This document shows positions 37,949-46,298 of a stretch of 64,000 bases of DNA, piece by piece; the first letter of the stretch is position 1; every line of letters begins with the position of its first letter. The stretch spans positions 62,001 through 126,000 of the forward strand of contig CAVQQP010000005.1 in the NCBI GenBank assembly GCA_963714995.1, read 5' to 3'. The translations under genes were made by a program, and so were the position numbers. The DNA is from Prado023 sp963714995. GTDB taxonomy: Bacteria; Actinomycetota; Actinomycetes; S36-B12; CAIYMF01. A model generated the notes under the pieces. That model did not search any database and was not told the origin of the DNA. It worked only from the letters and a program-made list of their open reading frames with translations.

Positions 37949-39778
37949 ATGTCCGGGACTCTCACCCGGCAGCGCCGTGCCCTCAGACGCCCGGCACTGC
38001 CCCACCTCGTGGGACTCGACGGCCTGCGTGCCGTGGCCGTCATCGCCGTGGTGCTCTACCACGCGGATGTCGCCTGGATCCCGGGCGGGTTCCTCGGTGT
38101 CGACGTCTTCTTCGTCCTCTCCGGCTTCCTGATCACGTCGCTGCTGCTGGTCGAGCTCGACCGCACCGGGGGACTGGACTTCAAGAACTTCTACATCCGT
38201 CGTGCGCGCCGGCTGCTGCCCGCGCTGTTCGCGGTGCTGGGCGTGACCGCCCTGCTGGTGGCCACCGTCGCCTATGACGGGGCGGCGGCCTTCCGCCGTG
38301 ACCTGCCAGGTGCGTTGTTCTACTACTCCAACTGGTTGAGCATCGTCACCGAGACCTCGTACTTCGAGTTCATCGGCCGTCCCCCGATGCTCAAGCACCT
38401 GTGGTCACTGGCGGTGGAGGAGCAGTTCTACATCTTCTGGCCGGCGATCGCCCTGTTCGCCTACCGCTGGCGCGGGGCACGGGCGGTGGGGCTGGTGGCA
38501 CTCGGTGGGGCGCTGCTGTCGACGCTGGCGATGACCCTCGGCTCCTTCCTCGGCGACATGCCGGGCGCGGCGGACCCCAGCCGGCTCTACTTCGGCACCG
38601 ACACGCACGCGATGGGCGTCTTCATCGGCGCCGCCCTGGCTGTCGTGTGGCGGCCGGGGCGCACCTCACCGGTCCTGCCCCGGCAGGCACGCCTGGTCAT
38701 CACCGGTGCCGGGGTCGCCGCGCTGGTCCTGCTGGTCGCCATGTTCACGATGCTCGGCGAGTTCTCGACGTTCCTCTACCGCGGCGGGTTCCTCGTGGTG
38801 GCGCTCGTCTCCGCGGTGGTGGTGGCGGCGGCCAGCCACAGGGGCATCCCCTTCGGCAGGTGGCTGGGCATGCGGCCCATGCGCTGGGTCGGTGAGCGGT
38901 CCTACGGGATCTACCTCTGGCACTGGCCGTTGTTCCTCGTGACCCGACCGGGGGCGGACATCCCGGTCGACGGCGTCCTGGCCCTCGTCCTGCGCCTCGC
39001 CCTCCTGCTGGGGATCGCCGAGCTGAGCTACCGCTACGTGGAGATGCCGGTCCGGCGTGGAGCGCTGGCTCGGGCCTGGCACCGCGTGCGTGACGGCGAG
39101 CTCCCGCAGCCGAGCCCGGCACTCCTCGCGTCCGTCGCGGCGGTCGCGATCCTGGTCATGTTCACCGGATTCCGGGTCGTCACCGCCCCGGCACCGGCAT
39201 CTGCGGCCGGCATGACGGCCGAGCAGTACGCCGCCCTGGCCCCGGCCCGCGCGCCGCTGGAGCGGGACTTCGCCCGGATTGCCGCGGCGGAGGACCTGGA
39301 CCCGCGCGCCAAGGTGACCGCCTTCGGTGACTCCGTGATGCTCGGGGCGTCCGGCGCGCTGGAGAGCGACACGTTCAACGTGGACCTGCACGCCAAGGTG
39401 GCCACCCAGGCCACGGACGTCCTGGCCGCGATCACCAGCCAGGTGACCAGTGGCCAGCTGCGGGACACCGTCATCCTGCACGTCGGGAACAACGGCATCG
39501 TGACCGAGGAGCAGCTGCGCGGGATGCTGGCCGCCCTGTCCGGGGCGCAGAAGGTCGTCCTGGTCAACGTCCGGGTCCCCCGGGCGTGGATGAAGCCCAA
39601 CAACGCGCTCATCAGCTCTGTTGCTCCCGACTACCCCAACGTCACGGTGGCCGACTGGGCGAAGGCGTCCGAGGATCACCGCGACTACATGGTCAAGGAC
39701 GGGGTCCACCTGACCGGCGAGGGTGCCGAGGTCTACACCCGGATCATCGCCGAGGCGGCGGGCGTCGAGCCCACCTGA
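37949..39778 (+). CDS. OatA-like acyltransferase (acyltransferase 3 + SGNH domain)
   Basis: This is a 609-residue membrane protein. The N-terminal acyltransferase-3 domain (about 20-390) has about ten helices and the motifs GLDGLRAVAVIAVVLYHAD, FFVLSGFLITSLLL, RRARRLLPALF and HLWSLAVEEQFYIFWPA. The C-terminal extracytoplasmic SGNH-hydrolase domain (about 440-609) has the nucleophile Ser in TAFGDSVMLGASG and the Asp-His pair in DGVHLTGEGAEVY. This is the O-acetyltransferase architecture of peptidoglycan OatA and related polysaccharide acetylases. CAGGAAGGAAC precedes ATG 37949. It probably O-acetylates a cell-wall glycan; the target is not shown. The 219 bases before it hold no gene I can support. 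Confidence 0.9.
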   Translation: MSGTLTRQRRALRRPALPHLVGLDGLRAVAVIAVVLYHADVAWIPGGFLGVDVFFVLSGFLITSLLLVELDRTGGLDFKNFYIRRARRLLPALFAVLGVTALLVATVAYDGAAAFRRDLPGALFYYSNWLSIVTETSYFEFIGRPPMLKHLWSLAVEEQFYIFWPAIALFAYRWRGARAVGLVALGGALLSTLAMTLGSFLGDMPGAADPSRLYFGTDTHAMGVFIGAALAVVWRPGRTSPVLPRQARLVITGAGVAALVLLVAMFTMLGEFSTFLYRGGFLVVALVSAVVVAAASHRGIPFGRWLGMRPMRWVGERSYGIYLWHWPLFLVTRPGADIPVDGVLALVLRLALLLGIAELSYRYVEMPVRRGALARAWHRVRDGELPQPSPALLASVAAVAILVMFTGFRVVTAPAPASAAGMTAEQYAALAPARAPLERDFARIAAAEDLDPRAKVTAFGDSVMLGASGALESDTFNVDLHAKVATQATDVLAAITSQVTSGQLRDTVILHVGNNGIVTEEQLRGMLAALSGAQKVVLVNVRVPRAWMKPNNALISSVAPDYPNVTVADWAKASEDHRDYMVKDGVHLTGEGAEVYTRIIAEAAGVEPT

Positions 39779-39896
39779 GTCGCGGCACCGGGCGGCCAGC
39801 GCGGATCCGGCCCGGACGCACTGCCCCGCGATTTGGCCGCCGGTGGGCGACCCCGGTACGATTGCAGACGTTGTCATGCCGTTTCGGTGGCGTGAT

Positions 39897-39980
39897 GCGC
39901 GAGTGGCGGAATAGGCAGACGCGCACGGTTCAGGTCCGTGTACTCGAAAGGGTGTGGGGGTTCAACTCCCCCCTCGCGCA
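39897..39980 (+). tRNA. tRNA-Leu (anticodon CAG)
   Basis: It begins GCGCGAGTGGCGGAATAGG and has a class II extra arm. The anticodon loop TTCAGGT gives CAG. The T-arm is GGGGTTCAACTCCCC and the acceptor strand CTCGCGC ends in discriminator A. It has 84 nt and no encoded CCA. Confidence 0.95.
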
Positions 39981-39988
39981 CAGAGCAG

Positions 39989-40017
39989 ACGCCCCCTGGT
40001 GAGCAGCCCGGGGGCGT
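39989..40017 (+). terminator. Terminator of tRNA-Leu
   Basis: acgccccc (39989-39996) and gggggcgt (40010-40017) form an 8-bp stem with a 13-base loop, directly after the tRNA, followed by the T-containing tail tgttgtgctgt. Confidence 0.6.
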
Positions 40018-40102
40018 TGTGCTGTCCCGGGTCCTGTCCTGTCCCCGTCCCCCGCCGCGGCGGCGCTGCCGGGTGCACGGCTCGGCAGTAGGCTGCGCCC
40101 CC

Positions 40103-41776
40103 GTGACTGCTGCCGTCAGCCCCGCCACCCCGATCGAGAAGCCCGCGCACGGGTGGATCCCGATGGTCTTCATCGGGATGGGCACCGCCCTGATCATCAT
40201 GGACGCGACGATCGTCAACGTCTCGCTGCCCTCGATGATCGCCGACCTGGGCCTGAGCTCGATCGATGCCGAGTGGGTCAACGCGATCTACTCCCTGACC
40301 TTCGCAGCGCTGCTGATCGTCTTCGGCCGCGTGGGCGACCGGGTGGGCCGGCGACGGATCTTCACCCTCGGTGCACTGGTCTTCGTCGTGGCCAGCATCT
40401 ACGCGGCGTCCTCGACGTCCGGGGAGCACCTGATCACGGCCCGTGCCCTGCAGGGGATCGGCGGGGCGATGATGTCCCCGACCTCGTTGTCGCTGGTCAA
40501 CTCGCTCTACGCAGGCAGGGCGCGCAACATCGCCTTCGCCATCTACGGCTCGATCATCGGCGGCATGGCGGCCCTCGGCCCGCTGGTCGGTGGCTACCTG
40601 ACCACCAACTTCTCCTGGACGTGGGCGTTCTGGATCAATGTCCCGATCGGGATCGTCGTGATCATCGGCGCGCTGCGCTACGTGCCGGAGAGCAGGGACC
40701 CCGGCGACACCAAGGGCCTGGACGTGGTGGGCGCCATCCTCTCGGCCCTGGGGATCGGGCTGATCGTGTTCGGCCTGATCGAGGGGCGCAACTACGGGTG
40801 GGTGCGCGTCGAGGAGGACTCGAGCCTGTTCGGCTGGGAGTTCGCGGCGGGGGCCGTGTCCCCGGTAGCGATCGCCCTGGTCCTCGGGCTCGTGTGCCTG
40901 GTGGTCCTGTACGTCGTCGAGACCCGGCGCACGCGCGCGGGCAAGTCCGCCCTGATCGACTTCACCCTCTTCCGGATCGCCACCTTCGGCCTGGGGTCGG
41001 TCGCGGCCCTGATCGTCAGCCTCGGCGAGTTCGGGATCCTGTTCTCGCTGCCGCTGTTCCTGCAGAGCGTCCTGGGCTACACCGCGCTGGGCGCCGGCGC
41101 CCTGTTGGCGACCCTGGCGATCGGGTCGTTCGTGTCCGCACCGACGGCCGCATCGCTGGCCAACAAGTACGGTGCCCGGTTCGTGGCCCGGATGGGCATG
41201 GGCCTCGAGGTGATCGGCATCGTCGGCCTCGGGGCGACCATCTCCCCCACGTCGTCCGCGTGGCAGCTGTCCATCTGGCTGGTGATCTACGGCATGGGCG
41301 TGGGCTACGCCAGCGCCCAGTTGACCGGCCTGATCCTCGCCGACGTCCCGGTGCGCCAGAGTGGGCAGGCCTCCGGCACGCAGAGCACCGCGCGGCAGAT
41401 CGGTGCCGCGATGGGCACCGCCGTCCTGGGAACGGTGCTGTTCGTGTCCCTGAACTCCCAGACCGCGGCTCAGGTGGAGCAGGTCGGGGTCCCCCCGGCA
41501 CAGGCCCAGGAGATCGCGGCCATCGTCGAGGAGTCGGCGGGCACGGTCATCCCGAGCCTGGATCAGCCGCCGGGGAGCGCCGAGGTCCAGTCTGCAGCCG
41601 CGCAGGCGTTCGCCGATGCGGTCGAGGTCACTGCCTACGTGGCCGGTGGCTTCGTGTTCCTGGGCCTCCTGGCAACCCTGGCGCTGCCCAAGCCGGTCGG
41701 ACGCCGGGAGGACGAGGACGCGCTCACGCCGGTCGCGGCCAGCGACCCGCCCGGTGGCCCCGACTCGGCCGGCTGA
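40103..41776 (+). CDS. MFS transporter, DHA2 (EmrB/QacA-type) family
   Basis: This is a 557-residue drug:proton antiporter-like permease with 14 predicted helices. Family motifs are MDATIVNVSLPSMIADLGLS at the N-terminus (motif D1), GRVGDRVGRRRIF (motif A), ARALQGIGGAMMSPTSLSLV and GPLVGGYLTTNFSWTWAFWI (motif C). The substrate is unknown. TAGGCT (40089-40094) ends 8 nt before GTG 40103, supporting a leaderless start; the open frame extends upstream into the tRNA-Leu region without coding sense. Confidence 0.92.
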   Translation: MTAAVSPATPIEKPAHGWIPMVFIGMGTALIIMDATIVNVSLPSMIADLGLSSIDAEWVNAIYSLTFAALLIVFGRVGDRVGRRRIFTLGALVFVVASIYAASSTSGEHLITARALQGIGGAMMSPTSLSLVNSLYAGRARNIAFAIYGSIIGGMAALGPLVGGYLTTNFSWTWAFWINVPIGIVVIIGALRYVPESRDPGDTKGLDVVGAILSALGIGLIVFGLIEGRNYGWVRVEEDSSLFGWEFAAGAVSPVAIALVLGLVCLVVLYVVETRRTRAGKSALIDFTLFRIATFGLGSVAALIVSLGEFGILFSLPLFLQSVLGYTALGAGALLATLAIGSFVSAPTAASLANKYGARFVARMGMGLEVIGIVGLGATISPTSSAWQLSIWLVIYGMGVGYASAQLTGLILADVPVRQSGQASGTQSTARQIGAAMGTAVLGTVLFVSLNSQTAAQVEQVGVPPAQAQEIAAIVEESAGTVIPSLDQPPGSAEVQSAAAQAFADAVEVTAYVAGGFVFLGLLATLALPKPVGRREDEDALTPVAASDPPGGPDSAG

Positions 41777-41791
41777 GCCCGGACACAGCGA

Positions 41792-41826
41792 ACGACCCCC
41801 GGCCTCCCAGGGAGGGCGAGGGTCGT
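41792..41826. terminator. Bidirectional terminator between MFS and lytic transglycosylase genes
   Basis: acgaccc (41792-41798) and gggtcgt (41820-41826) are perfect outer arms, with inner pairing of cctccc and gggagg. It lies between two convergent genes, so it can serve both. Confidence 0.6.
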
Positions 41827-41858
41827 CCGTCGGGCCGTGCGTTCGGCCCTGGGGTCGG

Positions 41859-42461
41859 TCAGTACCAGCCGTGGCTGTGTGAGTGCGCCAGGGCGTTGCT
41901 CGGGTTGCCGTAGCGGCTCTGGATGTAGCCCAGCCCCCACGCGATCTGGGTGCGGGCGTTGGTCTGCCAGTTGGGGCCGGCGGAGGCCATCTTCGATCCG
42001 GGCAGCGCCTGCGGGATGCCGTGCGCCCCGGAGGGGTTGTGCGCTCGGCTGTTCCAGCCGGACTCCCGCTGCCAGAGCGTGCCCAGGTCGCTGCACTGGG
42101 AGGCGGACCAGCCCTTGTCGGCGCACATCTGCATGCCCAGCGCCCGGTTCTGGGCCGGTGAGCCGCCCTGGGCGGCGCGGGCGCGGGCGGCGCGCTGCTG
42201 GGCCTCACGACGCTCCTTCTCGGCAGCCTTGCGCTGCGCCGCCTTCTTGGCCTTGCGCTCGGCCTCGGCCTTGAGCACCGCCTCGTGGCTCTGCGCGGCG
42301 CTGCGTGCCTCGACGGAACGCTGGGTCTCCCAGGCGGCCGGCATCGCGGCGATCGAGTCGTCGGCGAGGCCGAGGCTGGTGGCCAGAGCGGGTCCGCCGG
42401 CGATCACCGCAGCCGTGGCCGTGAGGGCGGCGCCAACCTTGAGCAGGGTGCCGGTGTACAT
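41859..42461 (-). CDS. Secreted lytic transglycosylase-like protein
   Basis: The 200-residue exported protein has a signal peptide (about 1-27, LLKVGAALTATAAVIAGGPA) and a charged coiled-coil linker rich in Lys/Ala/Glu (about 55-110, AEAERKAKKAAQRKAAEKER). The C-terminal domain (about 115-200) carries GTLWQRESGWNSRAHNPSGA with the catalytic-type Glu, then GIPQALPGSKMASAGPNW and WGLGYIQSRYGNPSNAL. It is an SLT/aggregation-promoting-factor-like muralytic domain common in actinobacteria. GGAGGACCC precedes ATG 42461. Confidence 0.9.
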   Translation of the reverse strand: MYTGTLLKVGAALTATAAVIAGGPALATSLGLADDSIAAMPAAWETQRSVEARSAAQSHEAVLKAEAERKAKKAAQRKAAEKERREAQQRAARARAAQGGSPAQNRALGMQMCADKGWSASQCSDLGTLWQRESGWNSRAHNPSGAHGIPQALPGSKMASAGPNWQTNARTQIAWGLGYIQSRYGNPSNALAHSHSHGWY

Positions 42462-42574
42462 GGGTCCTCCGAGGGGTGGGGTCCCCCCGTTCATGCCCGC
42501 TGGCACGCGATCGGACACCGTTCGTGTCCTATCTCACATCCCCTGGCCGGCGTGTCGCCGTCGTCCCTTCCGGG

Positions 42575-43810
42575 TCAGCGGGCGCGCAGGCCGAGGTTCG
42601 CGGCCTCCTCGAACAGCTCCTCGCGCACGTCCGGGTGGGCCGCCTGGGTGATCAGGTTGCGGGCCTGCTCATCCTGCGAGCGGCCCCAGATCTCAGCGAT
42701 CCCCTGCTCGGTGACCACTGCGGTGTGCTGGAAGGACGTCACCGGCTCGTCGAGCAGCGGGACGATCGTGGAGACGTCGGCCTTCGGGTGCCATGAGCGC
42801 AGGGCGATGAACGCCTGCCCGCCGGGGGCATGCAGGGCGCCGACGATGAAGTCCGTCTGGCCGCCGAATCCCGAGTAGATCCGCGCGTTGATGCGCGAGG
42901 CGTTGGCCTGGGCGAACAGGTCCACCTGCAGGGCGGAGTTCACCGACGTCATCAGCGGCTGCTGGGCGATCAGCCCGGGGTCGTTGCTGGCCTCGGTGCG
43001 CACCATCCGCACGCGTGGGTTGCCATCGATCCACTCGTAGAGCTCCCGGGAGCCGAAGAGGAACGACACCGCCAGTGCGGCGTCGGGATCCAGCGCTCCC
43101 GCCTTGTCCAGGGCGAGCACCCCGTCGGAGAACATCTCGGTCCAGAACCGCAGGCCCTTGCGATCCGACAGGGCGGTGAGCACGGCGTCGGGCACGGCGC
43201 CGATCCCCATCTGCAGGGTGGAGCCGTCCTTGATCCGCGCGGCGATCCGGTCGCCGATGTCACGCGAGGTGTCGTCGAGCGTCCCCTGGACGGCGACCGT
43301 CAGCGGCTCGTCGGCCTCGAAGAGCACGTCGATCGAGCTCAGCGGGACGATGGCGTCGCCGTAGGTGAACGGCATGCTCGGGTTGGCCTGGGCGATGACC
43401 TTGCCACCGCGGGCCCGGCAGGCCTCGATGGCCGCGGGCATCACGTTGACCTCGATGCCCAGGCTCACCACGCCGTGCCGGGGCATCGACGTGTGCAGCA
43501 GGACCACGTCGGGCGGCATGGCCCGGGAGAACAGGGCCGGCACCAGGCTCAGCCGGCACGGCACGTAGTGCAGTCGCGGGTTCTTGCGCATGCCCGCCCC
43601 GACGAACGACGTCTCCGGGGTGATCCCGTCCCGCTCGGGCAGGCCCGGCTGCGGGTTGAGGGTCCACAGCCGCCACTCGGGGACATGGGCATCGAACAGG
43701 GCCAGGGCCGTGAACGGGCTGGCGAAGTTGCCCGACACGACAACCCGGGGGTTCGGCGGCAGCGCCTCGAGGATCGCAGCGAGGGACTCGGAGGTGGCAT
43801 GCAGGGTCAT
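42575..43810 (-). CDS. Acetyl-CoA hydrolase/transferase family protein
   Basis: This class I CoA-transferase of about 411 residues resembles 4-hydroxybutyrate CoA-transferase and acetyl-CoA hydrolase. It has LLHTSMPRHGVVSLGIEVNV, GDRIAARIKDGSTLQMGIGA, RFWTEMFSDGVLAL, IYSGFGGQTDFIVGALHAPG and VVTEQGIAEIWGRS. The Glu in RTEASNDP-like or TEQG motifs is a candidate for the CoA-thioester intermediate. It probably moves CoA between short acids such as acetate and butyrate derivatives. The start is ATG 43810, with ATG 43819 as an alternative. It is divergent from padR. Confidence 0.85.
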   Translation of the reverse strand: MTLHATSESLAAILEALPPNPRVVVSGNFASPFTALALFDAHVPEWRLWTLNPQPGLPERDGITPETSFVGAGMRKNPRLHYVPCRLSLVPALFSRAMPPDVVLLHTSMPRHGVVSLGIEVNVMPAAIEACRARGGKVIAQANPSMPFTYGDAIVPLSSIDVLFEADEPLTVAVQGTLDDTSRDIGDRIAARIKDGSTLQMGIGAVPDAVLTALSDRKGLRFWTEMFSDGVLALDKAGALDPDAALAVSFLFGSRELYEWIDGNPRVRMVRTEASNDPGLIAQQPLMTSVNSALQVDLFAQANASRINARIYSGFGGQTDFIVGALHAPGGQAFIALRSWHPKADVSTIVPLLDEPVTSFQHTAVVTEQGIAEIWGRSQDEQARNLITQAAHPDVREELFEEAANLGLRAR

Positions 43811-43994
43811 GGGAGGCATTCTTCCGCGGGCGCGCTCTCCCATGCCGGTCCGGAGGGCCCGGGTGCGGCGGTCATTGGTCCCCTCACCTTGGGCGCACGT
43901 CGGACCGCGACCCGGACCGTGACCCGGACCGGGTGTCCGGACGGTGAACCGGGCGTGTCGTTTGCGCCACCAGCACTCGTCGGCTACATTGTTC

Positions 43995-44015
43995 GATGTA
44001 TCAACTCGATACATC
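43995..44015. promoter_or_regulatory. Operator-like palindrome upstream of padR-ino1
   Basis: gatgtatc (43995-44002) and gatacatc (44008-44015) are perfect 8-bp arms with a 5-base centre (aactc). It lies 39 bases upstream of padR, overlapping a possible -10 TACATT (43985-43990). PadR regulators bind this kind of ATGTATC...GATACAT site, so this is the probable operator for autoregulation and control of ino1. Confidence 0.65.
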
Positions 44016-44054
44016 AGTTCGTAACCCCAGGCAGGGAGAGGACGGTACTCCGCG

Positions 44055-44693
44055 ATGGCAGCCACTCGCCGCAGCGCAGTGCTCGAGTTCGCGATCCTGG
44101 GTCTACTCCAGGACGCCCCCATGCACGGCTACGAGCTGCGCAAGCGGCTCAACGCGGTGATGGGGACGCTGCGTGCCATCTCGTACGGCTCGCTCTACCC
44201 GGCGCTCAAGGACCTGCTCGACCGGGGTCTGATCGCCGAGGCGGGTGCCGCGGACGCCAGTGCTCCGGTCCTCTCGGGCCGACGCGCGAAGATCGTCTAC
44301 GAGCTCACCGCCGACGGCAAGGACAGGTTCGCCGAGCTCGTCTCGCGCACCGGTCCCGAGGCGTGGGAGGACGAGGCGTTCGGCGTGCACATGGCCTTCT
44401 TCGGCAGCACCCCGGCCGAGGTGCGCGTGCGCATCCTCGAGGGCCGGCGCAGTCGGATGGAGGAGCGGCGGGCCAACCTGGCTGCCTCGACCGCCCGCAA
44501 CCGCGAGCGGCTGGACACCTACACCCAGGCCCTGCAGCGGCATGGCCTGGAAGGTGTCGAGCGCGAGGTGCGCTGGCTCAATGAGTTGATCGACAACGAG
44601 AACCAAGGACGGCGCGAAGGATCCGCCGACGCGTCCGACAACCAATCCGGAGATACCGGGGCCGGGCCGCGTCGCCCGCCAGCCCGCGGGTGA
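44055..44693 (+). CDS. PadR family transcriptional regulator
   Basis: The 212-residue regulator has an N-terminal winged-helix domain (1-100) with LEFAILGLLQDAPMHGYELR, SYGSLYPALKDLLDRGLIAE and a basic wing. A C-terminal helical dimerisation region (about 110-175, RRSRMEERRANLAASTARNR) and a disordered tail follow. It is 14 bases upstream of ino1 and runs the same way. In M. tuberculosis a PadR protein (Rv0047c) is likewise beside ino1 (Rv0046c). It should sense a small molecule or stress state and repress itself and ino1. Confidence 0.9.
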   Translation: MAATRRSAVLEFAILGLLQDAPMHGYELRKRLNAVMGTLRAISYGSLYPALKDLLDRGLIAEAGAADASAPVLSGRRAKIVYELTADGKDRFAELVSRTGPEAWEDEAFGVHMAFFGSTPAEVRVRILEGRRSRMEERRANLAASTARNRERLDTYTQALQRHGLEGVEREVRWLNELIDNENQGRREGSADASDNQSGDTGAGPRRPPARG

Positions 44694-44707
44694 GAAAGGA
44701 ACATCAG

Positions 44708-45787
44708 ATGGGTGCCATTCGTGTGGCCATCGTGGGCGTGGGCAACTGCGCCTCCTCCCTCGTGCAGGGTGTGGAGTACTACAAGGACGCGGATGTCAAC
44801 GACCGTGTCCCGGGTCTCATGCACGTCCAGTTCGGCGACTACCACGTCCGCGACATCGAGTTCGTGGCCGCGTACGACGTCGATGCCAAGAAGGTCGGCC
44901 AGGACCTCGCACATGCCATCGTGGCCAGCGAGAACAACACCATCAAGATCTGCGACGTGCCCCCGTCGGGCGTGACCGTCTCCCGCGGCCACACCCTCGA
45001 CGGCCTGGGCAAGTACTACCGCGAGATGGTGACCGAGTCCGACGAGGAGCCGGTGGACATCGTCGCCAGCCTCCTGGAGAACAAGGTCGACGTCCTGATC
45101 TGCTACCTGCCCGTCGGGTCGGAGCAGGCCGCGAAGTACTACGCGCAGTGCGCCATCGACGCCAAGGTCGCCTTCGTCAACGCGCTTCCCGTGTTCATCG
45201 CCGGCACGCCGGAGTGGGCCAAGAAGTTCGCCGACGCCGGTGTGCCGATCGTCGGCGACGACATCAAGAGCCAGGTGGGCGCCACCATCACCCACCGCGT
45301 GCTGACCCGGCTGTTCGAGGACCGCGGCGTCACCGTCGACCGGACCTACCAGCTCAACGTCGGCGGCAACATGGACTTCATGAACATGCTCGAGCGTGAT
45401 CGCCTCGAGTCCAAGAAGATCTCCAAGACCCAGTCGGTCACCTCGCAGATGCAGGGCAAGATCGAGCCGCGCAACATCCACATCGGTCCCTCGGACTACG
45501 TGGCCTGGCTCGACGACCGCAAGTGGGCGTTCGTGCGCCTCGAGGGTCGCGCGTTCGGCGACGTGCCGCTGAGCCTGGAGTACAAGCTCGAGGTCTGGGA
45601 CTCCCCGAACTCGGCCGGCGTGATCATCGACGCGCTGCGCGCGGCGAAGATCGCCAAGGACCGCGGCATCGGTGGCCCGATCCTGAGTGCGTCGAGCTAC
45701 TTCATGAAGTCCCCGCCGGAGCAGTACGCGGATGACATCTGCAAGGCCAAGGTCGAGCAGTTCATCGCCGGCGAGATCGACTCCTGA
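44708..45787 (+). CDS. ino1: Inositol-3-phosphate synthase
   Basis: This enzyme converts glucose-6-phosphate to myo-inositol phosphate, the first step towards phosphatidylinositol and mycothiol. At 359 residues it is the short bacterial form. The NAD-binding GVGNCASSLVQGVEYY, GYLP-like CYLPVGSEQAAKYYAQ, NVGGNMDFMNML and catalytic DDIKSQVGATITHRVL are visible. The start is ATG 44708 with AAAGGAAC; the 6-codon upstream extension overlaps padR. Presence of ino1 argues for mycothiol and phosphatidylinositol synthesis. Confidence 0.96.
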   Translation: MGAIRVAIVGVGNCASSLVQGVEYYKDADVNDRVPGLMHVQFGDYHVRDIEFVAAYDVDAKKVGQDLAHAIVASENNTIKICDVPPSGVTVSRGHTLDGLGKYYREMVTESDEEPVDIVASLLENKVDVLICYLPVGSEQAAKYYAQCAIDAKVAFVNALPVFIAGTPEWAKKFADAGVPIVGDDIKSQVGATITHRVLTRLFEDRGVTVDRTYQLNVGGNMDFMNMLERDRLESKKISKTQSVTSQMQGKIEPRNIHIGPSDYVAWLDDRKWAFVRLEGRAFGDVPLSLEYKLEVWDSPNSAGVIIDALRAAKIAKDRGIGGPILSASSYFMKSPPEQYADDICKAKVEQFIAGEIDS

Positions 45788-45811
45788 GTCCGATCCGCTG
45801 GTAGCGCAGGA

Positions 45812-45837
45812 GGGCCCCGGGTGCGAGCCCGGGGCCC
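45812..45837 (+). terminator. Terminator of padR-ino1
   Basis: gggccccggg (45812-45821) and cccggggccc (45828-45837) form a perfect 10-bp stem with a 6-base loop, 25 bases after the ino1 stop, followed by ttccc. Confidence 0.75.
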
Positions 45838-45858
45838 TTCCCTGCGGTCCCGGGGGCG

Positions 45859-46041
45859 AACCTGGCGCGTGTTTCGGTCGTTCCCCGGTCCGAGGGGTCG
45901 GCAGGGCGCCGCGCGCTCAACCTCGCGCCCGTTCCGGTCGTTCCGGCACCGTCGCTCGACGATCGTTCGACCGAAGCGAGCGCGAGGTTCGGCTCCGCCC
46001 AGGGCAGCGGTGCTCCATTCGACGCGAGAGGGCGCGAGGTT
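45859..46041. repeat. Related 11-26-bp motifs in direct and inverted orientation
   Basis: In the 282-base gap after ino1, the 26-base motif at 45859-45884 recurs at 45919-45944 (22 of 26 identical, core GTCGTTCC preserved). A related copy is inverted at 45966-45989 and the AACCTCGCGCC core is inverted again at 46031-46041. The second and third copies could form a large hairpin. No gene is inside. It looks like a small dispersed repeat or regulatory structure. Confidence 0.5.
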
Positions 46042-46069
46042 GTCTCCGTGCGTCCGTGCGTCCGTGCGG

Positions 46070-46237
46070 TCAGCCGGTCACGGCGTTGGCGTCGAAGGCC
46101 GAGATCGCGTCGAGCCACGACCGTGATGCCCGTGCTCGGCCCTCGGCGGCCACGGCGACGTCGAACAGCCGCGCCAGCGCGGGGCCGTCCCCGCTGAGCA
46201 CCGCTGCGCGGACCGCGTCAGCCCATTGCGGATCCAT
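46070..46237 (-). CDS. Small protein of unknown function
   Basis: This 55-residue open frame reads MDPQWADAVRAAVLSGDG and RSWLDAISAFDANAVTG. It is soluble, mildly acidic and helical with no transmembrane segment. GATACT ends 6 nt before ATG 46237, so it could be leaderless. It is divergent from the MFS gene by 61 bases. I do not recognise a family. The Ala/Asp-rich helical composition is like a real short protein rather than random high-G+C frame. Confidence 0.45.
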   Translation of the reverse strand: MDPQWADAVRAAVLSGDGPALARLFDVAVAAEGRARASRSWLDAISAFDANAVTG

Positions 46238-46298
46238 GCTCGCAGTATCGGCCCGCCCGCGGCCTCGCGCCTGTGGACGGCAACCACCCGAAGCGGGC

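Noticed and set aside
39938..40102. Upstream extension of the DHA2 MFS frame into tRNA-Leu
   Set aside because: It would overlap the tRNA and terminator. TAGGCT and GTG 40103 give a better start.
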